Of a stretch of 64,000 nucleotides of DNA, positions 1 to 11,810 are shown piece by piece. Position 1 is the stretch's first letter. Each line of letters opens with the position of its first letter. Source of the DNA: Selaginella tamariscina (Eukaryota > Streptophyta > Lycopodiopsida > Selaginellales > Selaginellaceae); NCBI GenBank assembly GCA_003024785.1, contig PUQB01000026.1, positions 62,001-126,000 of the forward strand. The letters are read 5' to 3'. Position numbers and translations under genes: made by a program. The notes below the pieces were generated by a model that was not told where the DNA came from, searched no databases, and saw only the letters and a list, made by a program, of their open reading frames with translations.

Positions 1-1822
1 CAGCTTAGGGAGATGGCTAAAACCATCGACGACCAGGTTTTGGCTGGAAAACACCAAAGCAAGAAACGAGCAGTTTCTACACGTGTCGAAGGCATCCAAA
101 GCACTGGAGGAGAGAGTTTTGTTGCTTCCCAGAGTTCTACACCAGTGGCAATTCTGTAGAAGGAATTTCCAGGTTTTTTTCGCAACGACAGCAGGGAATC
201 CGGGATTCTTTTGATCCAAAAAGGAAGGAAGCAGTGGATATGGCTATAGGACGATTTTTCTGGAACGAGCACATACCATTTGTGAAAGCTCGTTCTCACC
301 ATTTCAAGGAGATGGTGCAGCAGATTGCAAGGCATGGAATTCCCTACGATCTTCCAACAGAGACAGCATTGCGAGAGCAATTGTTGCAAGTGGAGAAAGC
401 CAATCTTGAAGTTCAACTTGCCAAGGTGAAGGCACGTTGGAAGAATTGTGGGGTTACTCTTGTTGCTGATGCATGGAATGACACAAGAAATCGACATATC
501 ATGGGGCTTGTTGCATACAGCAGAGGACAGTCGACTTTTCTCGAGGCCATTGATATATCTTCTAGTGGGAAGACGGCTGATAACGTTTTTGCGACATGGG
601 AGCGAGGTATCGAGATTGTTGGAGAGGAGAATGTTGTTCTTATTGTCACGGATGGTGAGGCTTCAAACAAGGCTGCTGCTAGGCTTCTAGAGGCGAGGAA
701 GCCAAGGATTATGTGGGCTCCGTGCTTAGCTCATTGTTTGAACAACATTCTCAAGGATTTCGCAAAACTACCATGGATGGTTGGGCTGCTAGACAAGGGA
801 AAGACTCTGGTTGGCTTCCTCCGGAACCATTCGCATCTAGTAGCGATTTTGGCATCCTTCTCTTCACGACGAGTGTTGAAGTTCAGCGAAACACGATTCG
901 CCTTCAACTTTCTTATGATGGAGAGATTGGTGGAGCTGAGGCCAAAGCTACAACAAATGTTTGTGAGCGACGCTTACAATGCAAGGCTAGAGTCAAGGAC
1001 AGATTCTGGGATAGCATGCCGAGGAATTGTGTTCAACGATACATACTGGAACGAGGTTAACCACATGCTGGGTGTTTCAAGGAGGGTGATGTATTTGCTA
1101 CGGATGGTTGACGGAGACGTGCCTGTGATTGGGAAGGTCTACGAGGGGATGGATCAGATGAGCGAGAACATCCGTCAACAAGAGGAGAACAATCTTAGGT
1201 ATGAGGAGCTAAACCAATGATTTCAAACAGGTGGTGGGCTTATCATAGCACCTTTCACTCCGTGGCATACATGCTTGATCCAGAGTTTCAGGGGCGAGGA
1301 CAGGAAAAATCCAGGGAAGTTTCCAAAGATTGGAACATGTACTTGGAGATCCAGTTCCCTGACTATCAGCAAAGGTCAACTATAAAAAATCAGCTTTGCC
1401 AATACAGGAACTTGGAGGGTAGTTTTGGCACCGGGGACTCTCAGATGGATCGTACAACAAAGGGTTCTGTGCAGTGGTGGGAGGACAATGGCTACTCAGG
1501 TCCAGATTTGCAGAGGTTGGCAATTCGAGTGCTTAGTCAGGCAAGTTCTTCCTCATCTGTGGAGCGATTGTTCAGCATTTTTGGGCACATCACTTCAAAG
1601 AAGAGGAATTGCTTAGCAGTGAGCCGGATTGCAGACTTGGTATTTGTGGCCAGTAATACCAAGTTGATAGGGAGCCACACTTCCTATGACAAGTTTGTGG
1701 GATTGAGCCAGACAGGAAGTATTCCTCAAATTACTGATGCTGATATTGAAGCTATGGAAGAAGAGGACGAAGACGAAGATGATGATCCTGCTAATGAGGA
1801 GCTTCTAGATGAGATGGAGTGA
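1..1822 (+). pseudogene. hAT-family transposase, 5'-truncated by window edge and frameshifted
   Basis: A hAT DNA-transposon transposase read in three frames. Bases 1-156 are open in frame 1 and look like the linker after a BED zinc finger, ending at a TAG at 157-159. The main body (about 183-1220) is in another frame and carries the DUF659 / RNase-H-like region: a VADAWND motif near 455-480, VTDGEAS near 645-665 and an APCLAHCLNNIL motif near 717-750. The last part (1217-1822) is in a third frame and carries the hATC dimerisation domain with SSSSSVERLFSIFG near 1548-1580, then an acidic tail (EEEDEDEDDD) before the stop. The reading frames overlap by four bases (ATGA, 1217-1220). hAT transposases cut and paste DNA in the nucleus. 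Two frameshifts make this copy probably inactive. No terminal inverted repeats could be assigned because the 5' end lies outside the window. Confidence 0.85.
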
Positions 1823-1846
1823 TAAGTAGAATATTCTAGAGAATAT

Positions 1847-1946
1847 TCGTGTTTTCACCCGTGTTTATCCGTGTTCATTTCCGTGTTCCGTGTTCGTGTT
1901 CAAAAAATTGAATGCCGTGTTCGTGTTCGTGTTCGTGTTCGTGTTT
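1847..1946. repeat. GTGTTC hexanucleotide minisatellite
   Basis: Degenerate then regular copies of CGTGTT/GTGTTC just downstream of the hAT stop codon, preceded by an inverted repeat GAATATTCT-AG-AGAATATTC at 1829-1848. It could lie in the 3' untranslated or subterminal part of the hAT element. No function is claimed. Confidence 0.8.
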
Positions 1947-2909
1947 TGAAGCTATGATTTATATACACGACTGAAATTTAACTATGTATTCTGTGTCTAA
2001 ATTTTAATTATGTAACAGCTATTTTAATAATGGTGTCCTCCCATTACACACATTAATTAGCATTTAATAAATAATTGAGTACATTACAATTGATTAATAT
2101 TAATTAGTATTTAATAACTAATTGAGTATTTCTCTTACATTACAATTGATTAATTGTGAGTTAAATAATAAATTTAACTGAAATTTGATTAAATGACTTC
2201 ACATATCAACAAAATTAAATTAAAAAAATTAACCAAATTTAAATTAATTATTTTATCTTCACATAAATTTTAATTAATAAAATCACCTGACATCAAATAG
2301 TTAATTATTAACCTAACTATATAATATGTGAAGGGACCTCAATTTAATGTGAAAACAATATCCTCGATTATCTCTTAAATAACCGAACACCCTAAATACC
2401 ATAATATTTATGATCATACCTCATTTAAATAAAAAATAATAATAGTTTGTGGCCACATATGTAACCTGGTTAAGTATAATAATATGTTAAGTATGATAAT
2501 AATCGAAATAACATGTTTAGTTGTAGTAGACAGGTATAGAATCGAATTACTATTAAATTTACATGGCTTTTGATATAATATTATCTAATACACAAATAGT
2601 CAAGCACAAAACTGTCACTCTCTCTCCCTCCTCCCTCCCTCCCTCCCTCCCTCCCTCCCTCTCTCTCTCTCACACACACACACAAATGTGTATACCTTTG
2701 TTGTTCGTCTGGAATACACTTGCCACACCTGAAAACACACATGCATTGCTTCCCATACAAGGAGCAGTGCGTGTGGCTTATAGATATATAATGTATAAAT
2801 ATGTATGTATATGTGTATCTAATAATGATAATATAAGAAAAACTTGAGTTTGTGTACATCAATGTACATGCTAAACACACACACACACACACAGTACCTA
2901 ACTTCGACA
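1947..2909. other. AT-rich intergenic stretch with microsatellites
   Basis: Very AT-rich DNA with repeated TTAATTA-type words and no convincing open frame. It contains a compound CCCT/CT/CA tract at about 2613-2684 and a CA tract at about 2875-2893. The predicted peptides here are only translations of microsatellites. It separates the hAT remnant from the 3' end of the PPR gene. Confidence 0.7.
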
Positions 2910-5900
2910 TTAATAATACTGTCCTTTTAAAATAGCCTCCACAGGATTTCCTGGTTCTTTCGAAGCAGCAGCCTTAAGGAAGAACTCTCTGAACAACAAG
3001 TAAAAAACCAACTTAAGAACTTAAGCTTGTATTGCGAGAACAAGCGTGAACCTATATAGTGGAGAATCGATGTGATTTAAATATAAATTGAAAGATATAT
3101 TAAAAGAACATTCTGTGTGTTTGTAAGTTCACACAAAATTTATGTCTGTCTGTCTCTCTCTCTCGAGAGGGAGAGAGAGAGATTCAAATATAACATAATT
3201 TCATATACACATGCAGATGCATGTAGTATATACGCGAACATACATAGGATGACACACACACGAACACAATCAAATATGCAGATGTATCTATTATATAAAT
3301 ACCTACACATACATAAGAACAGGCACACACAGAAACGCGCATCCATCTAAAGACTCAATACTCACAAACACATACATGCAGATGCGTCTAGTACATAAAT
3401 CTGCAAAAAAAAAACATACATATGAATAAACACAGACACACGTGCAGATACCCGCATGCATATAGTATATAAATACATATGAACAACACACACACACACA
3501 CACACATGCAGCACCTTCGTTCCTCATCCGTAACACCAACCAAGCCGTGCTGCTCAAGCAAAGGCCCTGCACCTTCCCATCTTCCTTTGTATACCATGTC
3601 CATGAAAATCTTCTCAAACTTCTCTGTGTTTCCTGACTTCACCATCCCCATTACCATTATCTTAAACGTCATCCTGTAGCAATAAACACAGTGTTATATA
3701 CACATACATTGTGTGTGTATGTGTGTAATCCATACAGAAAAATGTATATATAGCAACTAACTAAAATAAAACCATTACTAACCTGTTTGGGTTGCACTTG
3801 ACTTTGAACATTTCTTGGAAAATTTCATGTGCCTGCTCAAATTGCTTGCTTCTAATAAGTCCACGCAAAAGACAGTTGTATGTGATCACATTTGGCCAAC
3901 ATTTCCTGTCCTTCATGTCTTTGAACAAGATTAACGCCTCATCAACTCTAGCTAGTTACATCATTAAACAAATATAAGTAGCATTCACATATCAATATAC
4001 TCTCTCTCTCTCTCCCCTCTCCCCCTCTCTCCCTCTCCCTCTGTGCGTGTGTGTGCTACACATAATAAGCATGACTACATAGCATACCATAAAGATGGTT
4101 ATAATAAGACAAACTAAACTGAAACATTTGCAATATGTACGCATATGACCATGTCAACATGTGTATGTTGCATGCACGTGTTGCATAGATACATACACAC
4201 ACACACAGACATACACACACACTCACGTATATGTGTACCTTTGGGTGCACGACAATATCCGCTTATCAATGTCGTGTACATGTATACATCTGGTCCGATT
4301 CTCCTTCTTATAGCATCCTAGAAATACATATACATAAGAACTCGTCACTAACAGCAAACACATAGGTACACACACGCGCACACACACACACGTCTAGTTA
4401 ATACCTGGAAGATTAGTTTTGCCTTTTCGAGGCTTTGAACTTTTACAAAGGCGTAAGCAAGAGCATGATAAGTGTATGTATCTGGGCAGAAACCATCCCT
4501 AACCATCTTATTAAACAGCCTTTCGCACCGCCCAACCTTGTATTAATCATAGAATACATATGCTGTGTATACGCGTGTGTGAAAGGTGCGGTGCACACAC
4601 ACAACCCAGCTACCTTGTAAATCTTGCTTAGGCCGTGAATCATGGTGCTATAAGTTATAGTGTTCGGTTTGCAATCACTATCCAGCATCTTCTTAAAGAG
4701 TTGGTAAGCCTCATTGATCCTCTCCTACAATAACAAAGCTTATACATAGTACACCAATACAAATATACACATATTTTGATATTACCTTGTATTGGCACAC
4801 TCCAGTTATTATACAGTTGTATGTAATCACATTTGGCTTAACACCTTTTTGAATCATCTGCTTGAGGACTTCCAGTGCATCGTCAACTCTTTTCACCTGT
4901 AAAGACACTGATTTGATATTGAAGTTGTAAGATGTGTGTGTGTGTGTGTGTCTGACCTTGCAAAGTCCATCGGCCATCGCATTATAAACACCAGCATCAA
5001 CTTGATAGCTGCTACTCAACATCATTTGGAAAACTTTTGCAAAAGAAATATACATATAAAGGAATAAATCAAGTAAATAAATTCTAAATTAGTACATATC
5101 ACACACACACGCACATAAACCATAGCTTATGTATAGTTAGAAATGAATATATCGATACCTTTTGTAGCGGAATCAATCCTATGTGCTTGGCAAAGCCAGT
5201 GTATAAGAGTGCTATATGTAAAACCGTCAGGTTCAGTTAAGTCATGAGGTAGCTCTGTGAAAACGTGCTCATACATCATAATTGTTTTATCACCTGCAGT
5301 ACATAAATCATCAAATAAATGTGTTTCTGTTATTAGTATATAATACATGTATATAAACACACGCTAGTCACCCTCATATGAGTGGCTTATGTTCTCCGCT
5401 CCAGTCATACGCTCAAATACAAACACGGCCCAGTCTATCCGTCCGAACTTGCAGAGCCCGTCTATAACCGTGTTGTAAGTGATCAGGTCCGGCCTGCAAC
5501 TCTATAACATGCAATTCAATAAAGCACGCACGCACACACGCACGCACACCGTATCTCCATGGGTGTCATACAGCATGCACGCATACACGAATATCTCAAT
5601 GTATACATACCTTTGTCATATCTCCAAAACGCATCAGAGCTCGTCCAACTCTACCAACGTCGCAGTATCCTTTCAGAATAATGTTATATGTGGTGGCATC
5701 AGGGAATACTCCTTGCCCTCTCATATGCCGAACATAGTGCCAAGCTCGTCCCGGATGTCCAGCATCACACAAGCCCTGTAAAAAACTTGTGTATACATAT
5801 GATATAAAAACACGTTTCTCTCTCTCTCTCTCACACACATACAGTACGTATGAACCTTCATGAGGATTGTAAACGTGAACTTGTTAGGCCTGCAATTTGT

Positions 5901-6338
5901 AATAAGGTCGTGCTTGAAGAAGTGAAAAGCTTCATCAAATTTGCGAGCTTTAACCAGCTCGTTAAGCATCATTGTGTATGTATATACATCATTTCTGTAT
6001 CCTTCTTGCCTTGTGGACCAATCGAAGAATTTCTTTGCTAGTTCTAAGTTTACCTTGCATCACAAACACTTCATAAGACATTGTTGTATATTAGTTCTCA
6101 ACATATAAATTGTGTGTGTGTGTGGTCCGTGAGCTTATCTATGCATCTATTCATGTTAAATTAAGATTACCAACACATACAGGGTCATATGTCACCAATA
6201 TCTATATCATAGAGGAGCCAGCTTGTATTAAACGTGGGAAAGTATTAAATATGGGAACATGTATATATGTAGAGAGATGATTAATTGACCATACATTTTG
6301 TATACAAATACATGTTATACATATTCTACAGTCATAAC

Positions 6339-6414
<76 letters not shown>

Positions 6415-6625
6415 AGAGACACACACATTGTGTGTGTATGTGTTATATGTAGAGGTATATATATTACCTTTCTGATGATTATGCCAACAAGAAAAGAATT
6501 GATTCTGGTGTGTGTACCGGTTTGAAACTTGGACATTGCCTCGTCTATTGTAGCTCCACGCTTGTATGCCTCGTCGAGGGCATCTAGAACTGCTTGGATG
6601 TCCGATCTCCCATACCTGAATTCGT

Positions 6626-6674
<49 letters not shown>

Positions 6675-6761
6675 CCTGATTCGTGGTGTAGGCGCCGTGC
6701 ACAATGGTCTCGCAATTAAGACTTCCATTATCGCCTTCTTCCCGAGGCTCCATATCCACAT
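2910..6761 (-). CDS. P-class pentatricopeptide repeat (PPR) protein, 14 exons
   Basis: An organelle-type RNA-binding helical-repeat protein of 592 codons by hand splicing. Exons, 5' to 3': 6676-6761, 6468-6615, 5856-6053, 5611-5775, 5372-5501, 5159-5293, 4957-5033, 4786-4896, 4614-4724, 4405-4536, 4239-4317, 3783-3951, 3515-3673, 2910-2988. All introns are GT-AG and all phases agree; the stop is TAA at 2910-2912. The first ATG (6761) gives a basic N-terminus without acidic residues for about 30 residues, as in an organelle transit peptide; a second ATG at 6728 is possible. From about residue 100 come roughly a dozen 35-residue PPRs with the pattern PDxxTYNxLIxGLCK. The C-terminus ends in GQYY, with no E or DYW domain, so it is P class (RNA stability, splicing or translation rather than editing). 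Three introns fall at the same place, after the GLCK-like helix. The introns carry CT, CA and TA microsatellites. Confidence 0.9.
6352..6419. repeat. (GA)n microsatellite in PPR intron 2
   Basis: About 60 bases of nearly pure GA following a short TA run; on the gene strand it reads as (CT)n. A second, shorter GA tract sits at 6642-6673, directly next to the exon 1 donor site. Confidence 0.9.
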
Positions 6762-6842
6762 TCAGTTTTAAAACCCTAAACCCATTAAATTAATATTAAA
6801 CGGTTCAGATTCTACAAATTAGATATATGCAGGGTAATACAC

Positions 6843-6884
<42 letters not shown>

Positions 6885-7924
6885 CACATGAGAGCTAAAG
6901 AAATAGAAACATTATTTACACAAAAAAAGCTTAATAAGAATACATAAATTTACTTTATATTATAATTTAATATAATGCTTTTGATATTTATCCTAATACT
7001 ACTTCCCATGTACATATTTTAATTTCTTAATCGTAATGATTTTCTTTTTAAAATAATTTTTTATAGAAAATTTTTTTTTTTTTAAAGTTAATTTTGTACA
7101 AGGGAAAAAAAACGCTACATATTACTGTACTTTACCGTTATATATACATATATACACGTATATACATATGCATATATATATATATATATAACAGACAAGA
7201 TAGATAGAGAAAGAGAGATATACATACACACATATATATACACATGATGAAACTATATTTGTATTTCTAAGTAAAACCAAAATTAAGAATAAAATATTAA
7301 ATAATGTGATCAAATTACAATTGATGCTAAATTGGCCTTTCTCTTAACTAAAATATATTAATATATTTATTATAAATTTTTTGATATACTGATACTACAG
7401 ATAATCATGTACTTGTTTATGAAGAAAGTTTTATATATGTAAAAATATTTGAATATCATAGTTTAACATTTTTTAGATTCACATTCGAAATATAATTATT
7501 TTTTCGTACTCACCTTCTTAATAATAATAAAAAAAGAATTTTATTATTTACTTTAAATAAGTTAAGTCTTACCTTGATTTTATTGTTTACTATGAATAAA
7601 ATTTAAGTTTGTGTCCATGGTATCTGTGAAGTATCTTGAGTGCCCGCCGTTGAATATAGCATCATGTTATTTATACTTTGATTCACATATAACAGCGTTA
7701 AATTTTATACTTAAACTTTCCTTTAATATATATAAACATAATATATATTTAATTTATTGGAAATAAAATGAAGGTTGTTTAAATATCATAAAGTACCATA
7801 GTTTTTATTTGATTTATTAAATAAATTCCAGATTTACATTTTTAATATTCTTAAGTATAAATAATGAGAAAATCGTGTGTAACTTATAAACATGGCACAA
7901 AACTTAAAGAAAGATTTAACATAT
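6762..7924. other. AT-rich intergenic region between the PPR and CAND1 genes
   Basis: About 1.16 kb, strongly AT-rich, with a (TA)n run of about 36 bases at 6846-6881 and further TA/CA tracts at 7140-7245. It must contain the PPR promoter and the CAND1 3' untranslated region, both on the minus strand, but I see no reliable TATA box or polyadenylation signal among the many A/T words. No coding sequence. Confidence 0.7.
6771..6783 (-). promoter_or_regulatory. Telobox-like motif (AAACCCTAAACCC) just upstream of the PPR start
   Basis: On the plus strand the sequence reads AAACCCTAAACCC, ending ten bases from the predicted PPR initiation codon. Teloboxes are known in promoters and 5' leaders of plant housekeeping and translation-related genes. 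A role here is inferred from position only. Confidence 0.4.
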
Positions 7925-8072
7925 TTAACTTATATCCATCAAGTCACCTGCTACTACAGTGTCACTCTCGTGACGGACGGCGTTGTACTTCTCTGCCAAC
8001 GTCCCACTCTTCACCACGTTATTTATAAATCCCCTGAATCTCGGGCTCGAATCCCCACTGTCATATACATGT

Positions 8073-8139
<67 letters not shown>

Positions 8140-8438
8140 TTTTATTTTCTCAGAATTCTCTGTGTTACTTAAACACACTTAATGATATATAAATGTGTGC
8201 AATACTAACCTTTGACTATAGATACTATATTTTGTAACCTTGGGCTGTGTGTTCTTCTATATACACGCATTACCTGATTCGGTTAAGAGAATCAATAGCA
8301 CGGAGAGCACTACGAATCATGTCCTCGTTACGGTCCACTTCCTGTTTTACTGCATCTGGCTTCGTCTTGTTTGTCACCGTTTTCTCAAGTGGCTCCACCA
8401 AAGCATCCAGCACTATTAACAATCACAATGAAGCGAAA

Positions 8439-8492
<54 letters not shown>

Positions 8493-9710
8493 ACCAGCAG
8501 CACTGCAGCTGGACATTTTTCCGCCAACTTTGACAGAATAAGATGACACGGCATTTTCACATCGTAATGATCTGCAAGTACGAGTAAAATTAACAATTCT
8601 CATATAATTAATAAACACAGTCCTACTCTAAATTATGTAGGAGTCCATAACGTTACAAATATATCATGGTTTTCCAGTAAACAATCACTAAAAGTGTGTG
8701 TGTGTGTGAGAGAGAGAGAGAGAATACAAGTAATATATTGCTTACCTGAGAGGCCAGACAACAAGTAGGTGATAAAAGAGGAAGGATCAATTTGATCTAA
8801 GCAGCTATCGAGTAAAGTGTCAACACATTCAAAAGCCCCTTTTCTTAACTCCAGACCATCATCCACAGTGTGCTTAAAAGGGCCCAAATCCACTGTTCGT
8901 ATCAGCTCTTTCTGTAAATAAAAAGTTTACTGCATATGACATGTATAACTACGTTTGGGTTCACGTACTAAAACAATATGTTTATGCGCACCGCACACGC
9001 ACACGCACATATAGCATTACAAACCTTGATGACCGTCTGGTCATATAAGAGCGGCAATAGAATAGGTAGTAAGTCTTTTACGAGCCAGGGCTTATTATGT
9101 CCAGCAGTGCTCAAAGCAGAAACAGCAGCTCGTCTAACATGCTGTAAACCACAAGTCATTGAACATTGTTGACTCATAAATATTTCATATATGGAATAAG
9201 TGACAGTAAAAAGATAATTTACCCTGTCTTCGTCTTTGATGAGCATGAGAAACGAAGAAAGCAAGGCTTAATAAAAGCATCGATTGGTTGTGGTCGTTCC
9301 ACGATTGTGTATTTGATTGCAATAACCACAGTTGCCCTTGTAAAAGGTGAAGGGCTCGCAGTACGTGCCTAAAAATAACATGTATAAGCCAATTTCCGAA
9401 AATTATATATATATAATATATATATGTATATAAGTATGCATGCATATATATAGATTTAATGTCATGCTCTTTTAAATGTATGTGAGTATATACCTTGAGG
9501 GCCGGGACAAGCTTTTCCGGTTCAATAAGAGCCAATTTACCAAGGCATTCTGCAACAACGTTACGAACCCCTTCTTCTTCGCTCTCACAGTGTGTGAATA
9601 AGAGAGAGAGTATCTTCTGAACATCGCTATCTTGCAGCTCAAACTTCCCAGCTTCCTCAGATGATTGCCGTGCTATTACCTGTAAATCCCAATTTATATG
9701 CGCGCGCGCG

Positions 9711-9767
<57 letters not shown>

Positions 9768-9771
9768 TATG

Positions 9772-9802
<31 letters not shown>

Positions 9803-11728
9803 TACCTCTTTGAGGGAATGAAGTAGCAAATACTGCAACTTCGACTGGGAACCGATTTGGCCAAGGATGAAAGGCAAGTACTTAGTTAGGTTCCCAACTG
9901 CAACATTGCCAAGGGCGTATGATGCCGCAGACTTGATCTCCTCAGAAGGGGATTGAAAAGACCTAATGATGACGGACTCTATATCTGTATGTGAGCTCAA
10001 ATCCTTTCTTCTCCCAATTTCTCCCAAGCACAAGAGCGACAACAGTTGATGCTGCAAGAAAAAACAATGTTGGTGTTCTCTCTTTCCTCCCTCCCTCCCT
10101 CTCTACACACACACACACAAACTATAAACTTACAGCATCATGACCACCGTTCTTCAAGTTGCTCACTAGCATTGAAACCGTAGATGAACACTTAGCATGT
10201 CCGGCAGCAAGGCAGAGAACAGCTGCACACTGTGCAACCGAGTGGAACGCCTGTTTGCTCGCAGGGCCACCTGTATACACACGTTTGTGTTTGCTTTTTA
10301 TATATACGCATCTGAGAGAAACTACGACAACTACTAGCTAAACACGCACACGCATACGCACAAGCACACACACACCTGTCGAAGTGGAATTTTTTGCCGA
10401 CGAAAGCAGAGCATCGAGCAGCATATCGAAACTGGTGCTTGTTGATTGAACAAGAGATGCAAAGAATGCCTGCAAAGTCTGGTACCGAATAGGCGCATTA
10501 GTCAGATGCAAATACAAATGAAGGCATAAACACATTGTTAACTTTCAATACGTAATTATCGTATACGGATGCATCTGCAATCAGCTGCATTCACATACAA
10601 AGTATTAAACAAATACCTGTAATGCTTGACCTTGAAGTAAAGAGCTCCTGACGAGTACAAGAGCATGTGGAAGTACTTTGTCTCGTACCACCTTCCCAGC
10701 AGTTCCATGATGCTGTTTATCCTATTAACAGAAAACATATATGTAAACTGATTGTAACGTGAAAGATATATGCATGTGTATACATTTATATACCTTCATC
10801 ATGGTGCAACATAGCTCAAGAGCTAGTGCAGTCATGTGTAGATCCGCATCACTAATCAAGGATGATAACTCGGAAATTATAGCCTGGCAACTTGCGGCAC
10901 TAATCTTATCCCCATAACAAACTAATAAAGCATTCAGTGTCCCAAGTGAAGCTTGTCGTAAAGCTCTATTTGCCTGTCACCACATACACAGTTATGTCTA
11001 TTATTCCCATGAACACCGGAATATGAGACTACTTAGCAATTGCAAAGAGCCAATTATAAACCATGAAGCTTATATCATACTAGTGGGAATCTTTTAATAT
11101 ACAATCTCAGCCGCAAGATTGCATGTCTATATATGCATATCGGTTGAATATTATCGCAGGATTACCTTTCGCAAGAATGTGGTTAGTTCCGCAATGACTG
11201 GCTCCAGCACAGCATTAAGATTTATCTTCAGCGGGGATTCAGCAATTGTTGCAAATGCCTAACAATTCGTAACAGATATTAATTAATATATTACATATTG
11301 AACATCACAAATACACATACACGCATGATATTATGTACCTTTACAGCTGTAAGCCGTGTAATCTCATTGCGTAGACGATCCAGAAGTAATGATAAACAAA
11401 CCGGAAGTTCTCGTTCGAGATTATCTCCAAGTATAGAAATGACGAGTCCCATGCAAGAGATGGCACACTCTTTAACTTCCTAGAAAGCCATTGTTCAATC
11501 TAACAACTAGATAGTACATCCTATCTATATTATAGTTACATGTGTAGTTAGTTATTGTGATCATTAACAAACTTAGTAAGTTACATGGCAATGCATGAAG
11601 TACTATAATACCTGGTCTTGATCTTGTGCTGTCAGACGCTTCAAGATTGCACCGTAGATCGGTTGAACATATGGTACAAAATTAAAATGGGAGTTCTGCA
11701 GAAATAGAGCGTGTGCGTGTCTATTGAT

Positions 11729-11810
<82 letters not shown>

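Noticed and set aside
6202..6759. 185-codon minus ORF starting at the PPR initiation region
   Set aside because: It uses a different frame from the PPR repeats and owes its length to translating (CT)n and (CA)n tracts as Ser-Leu and His-Thr runs.
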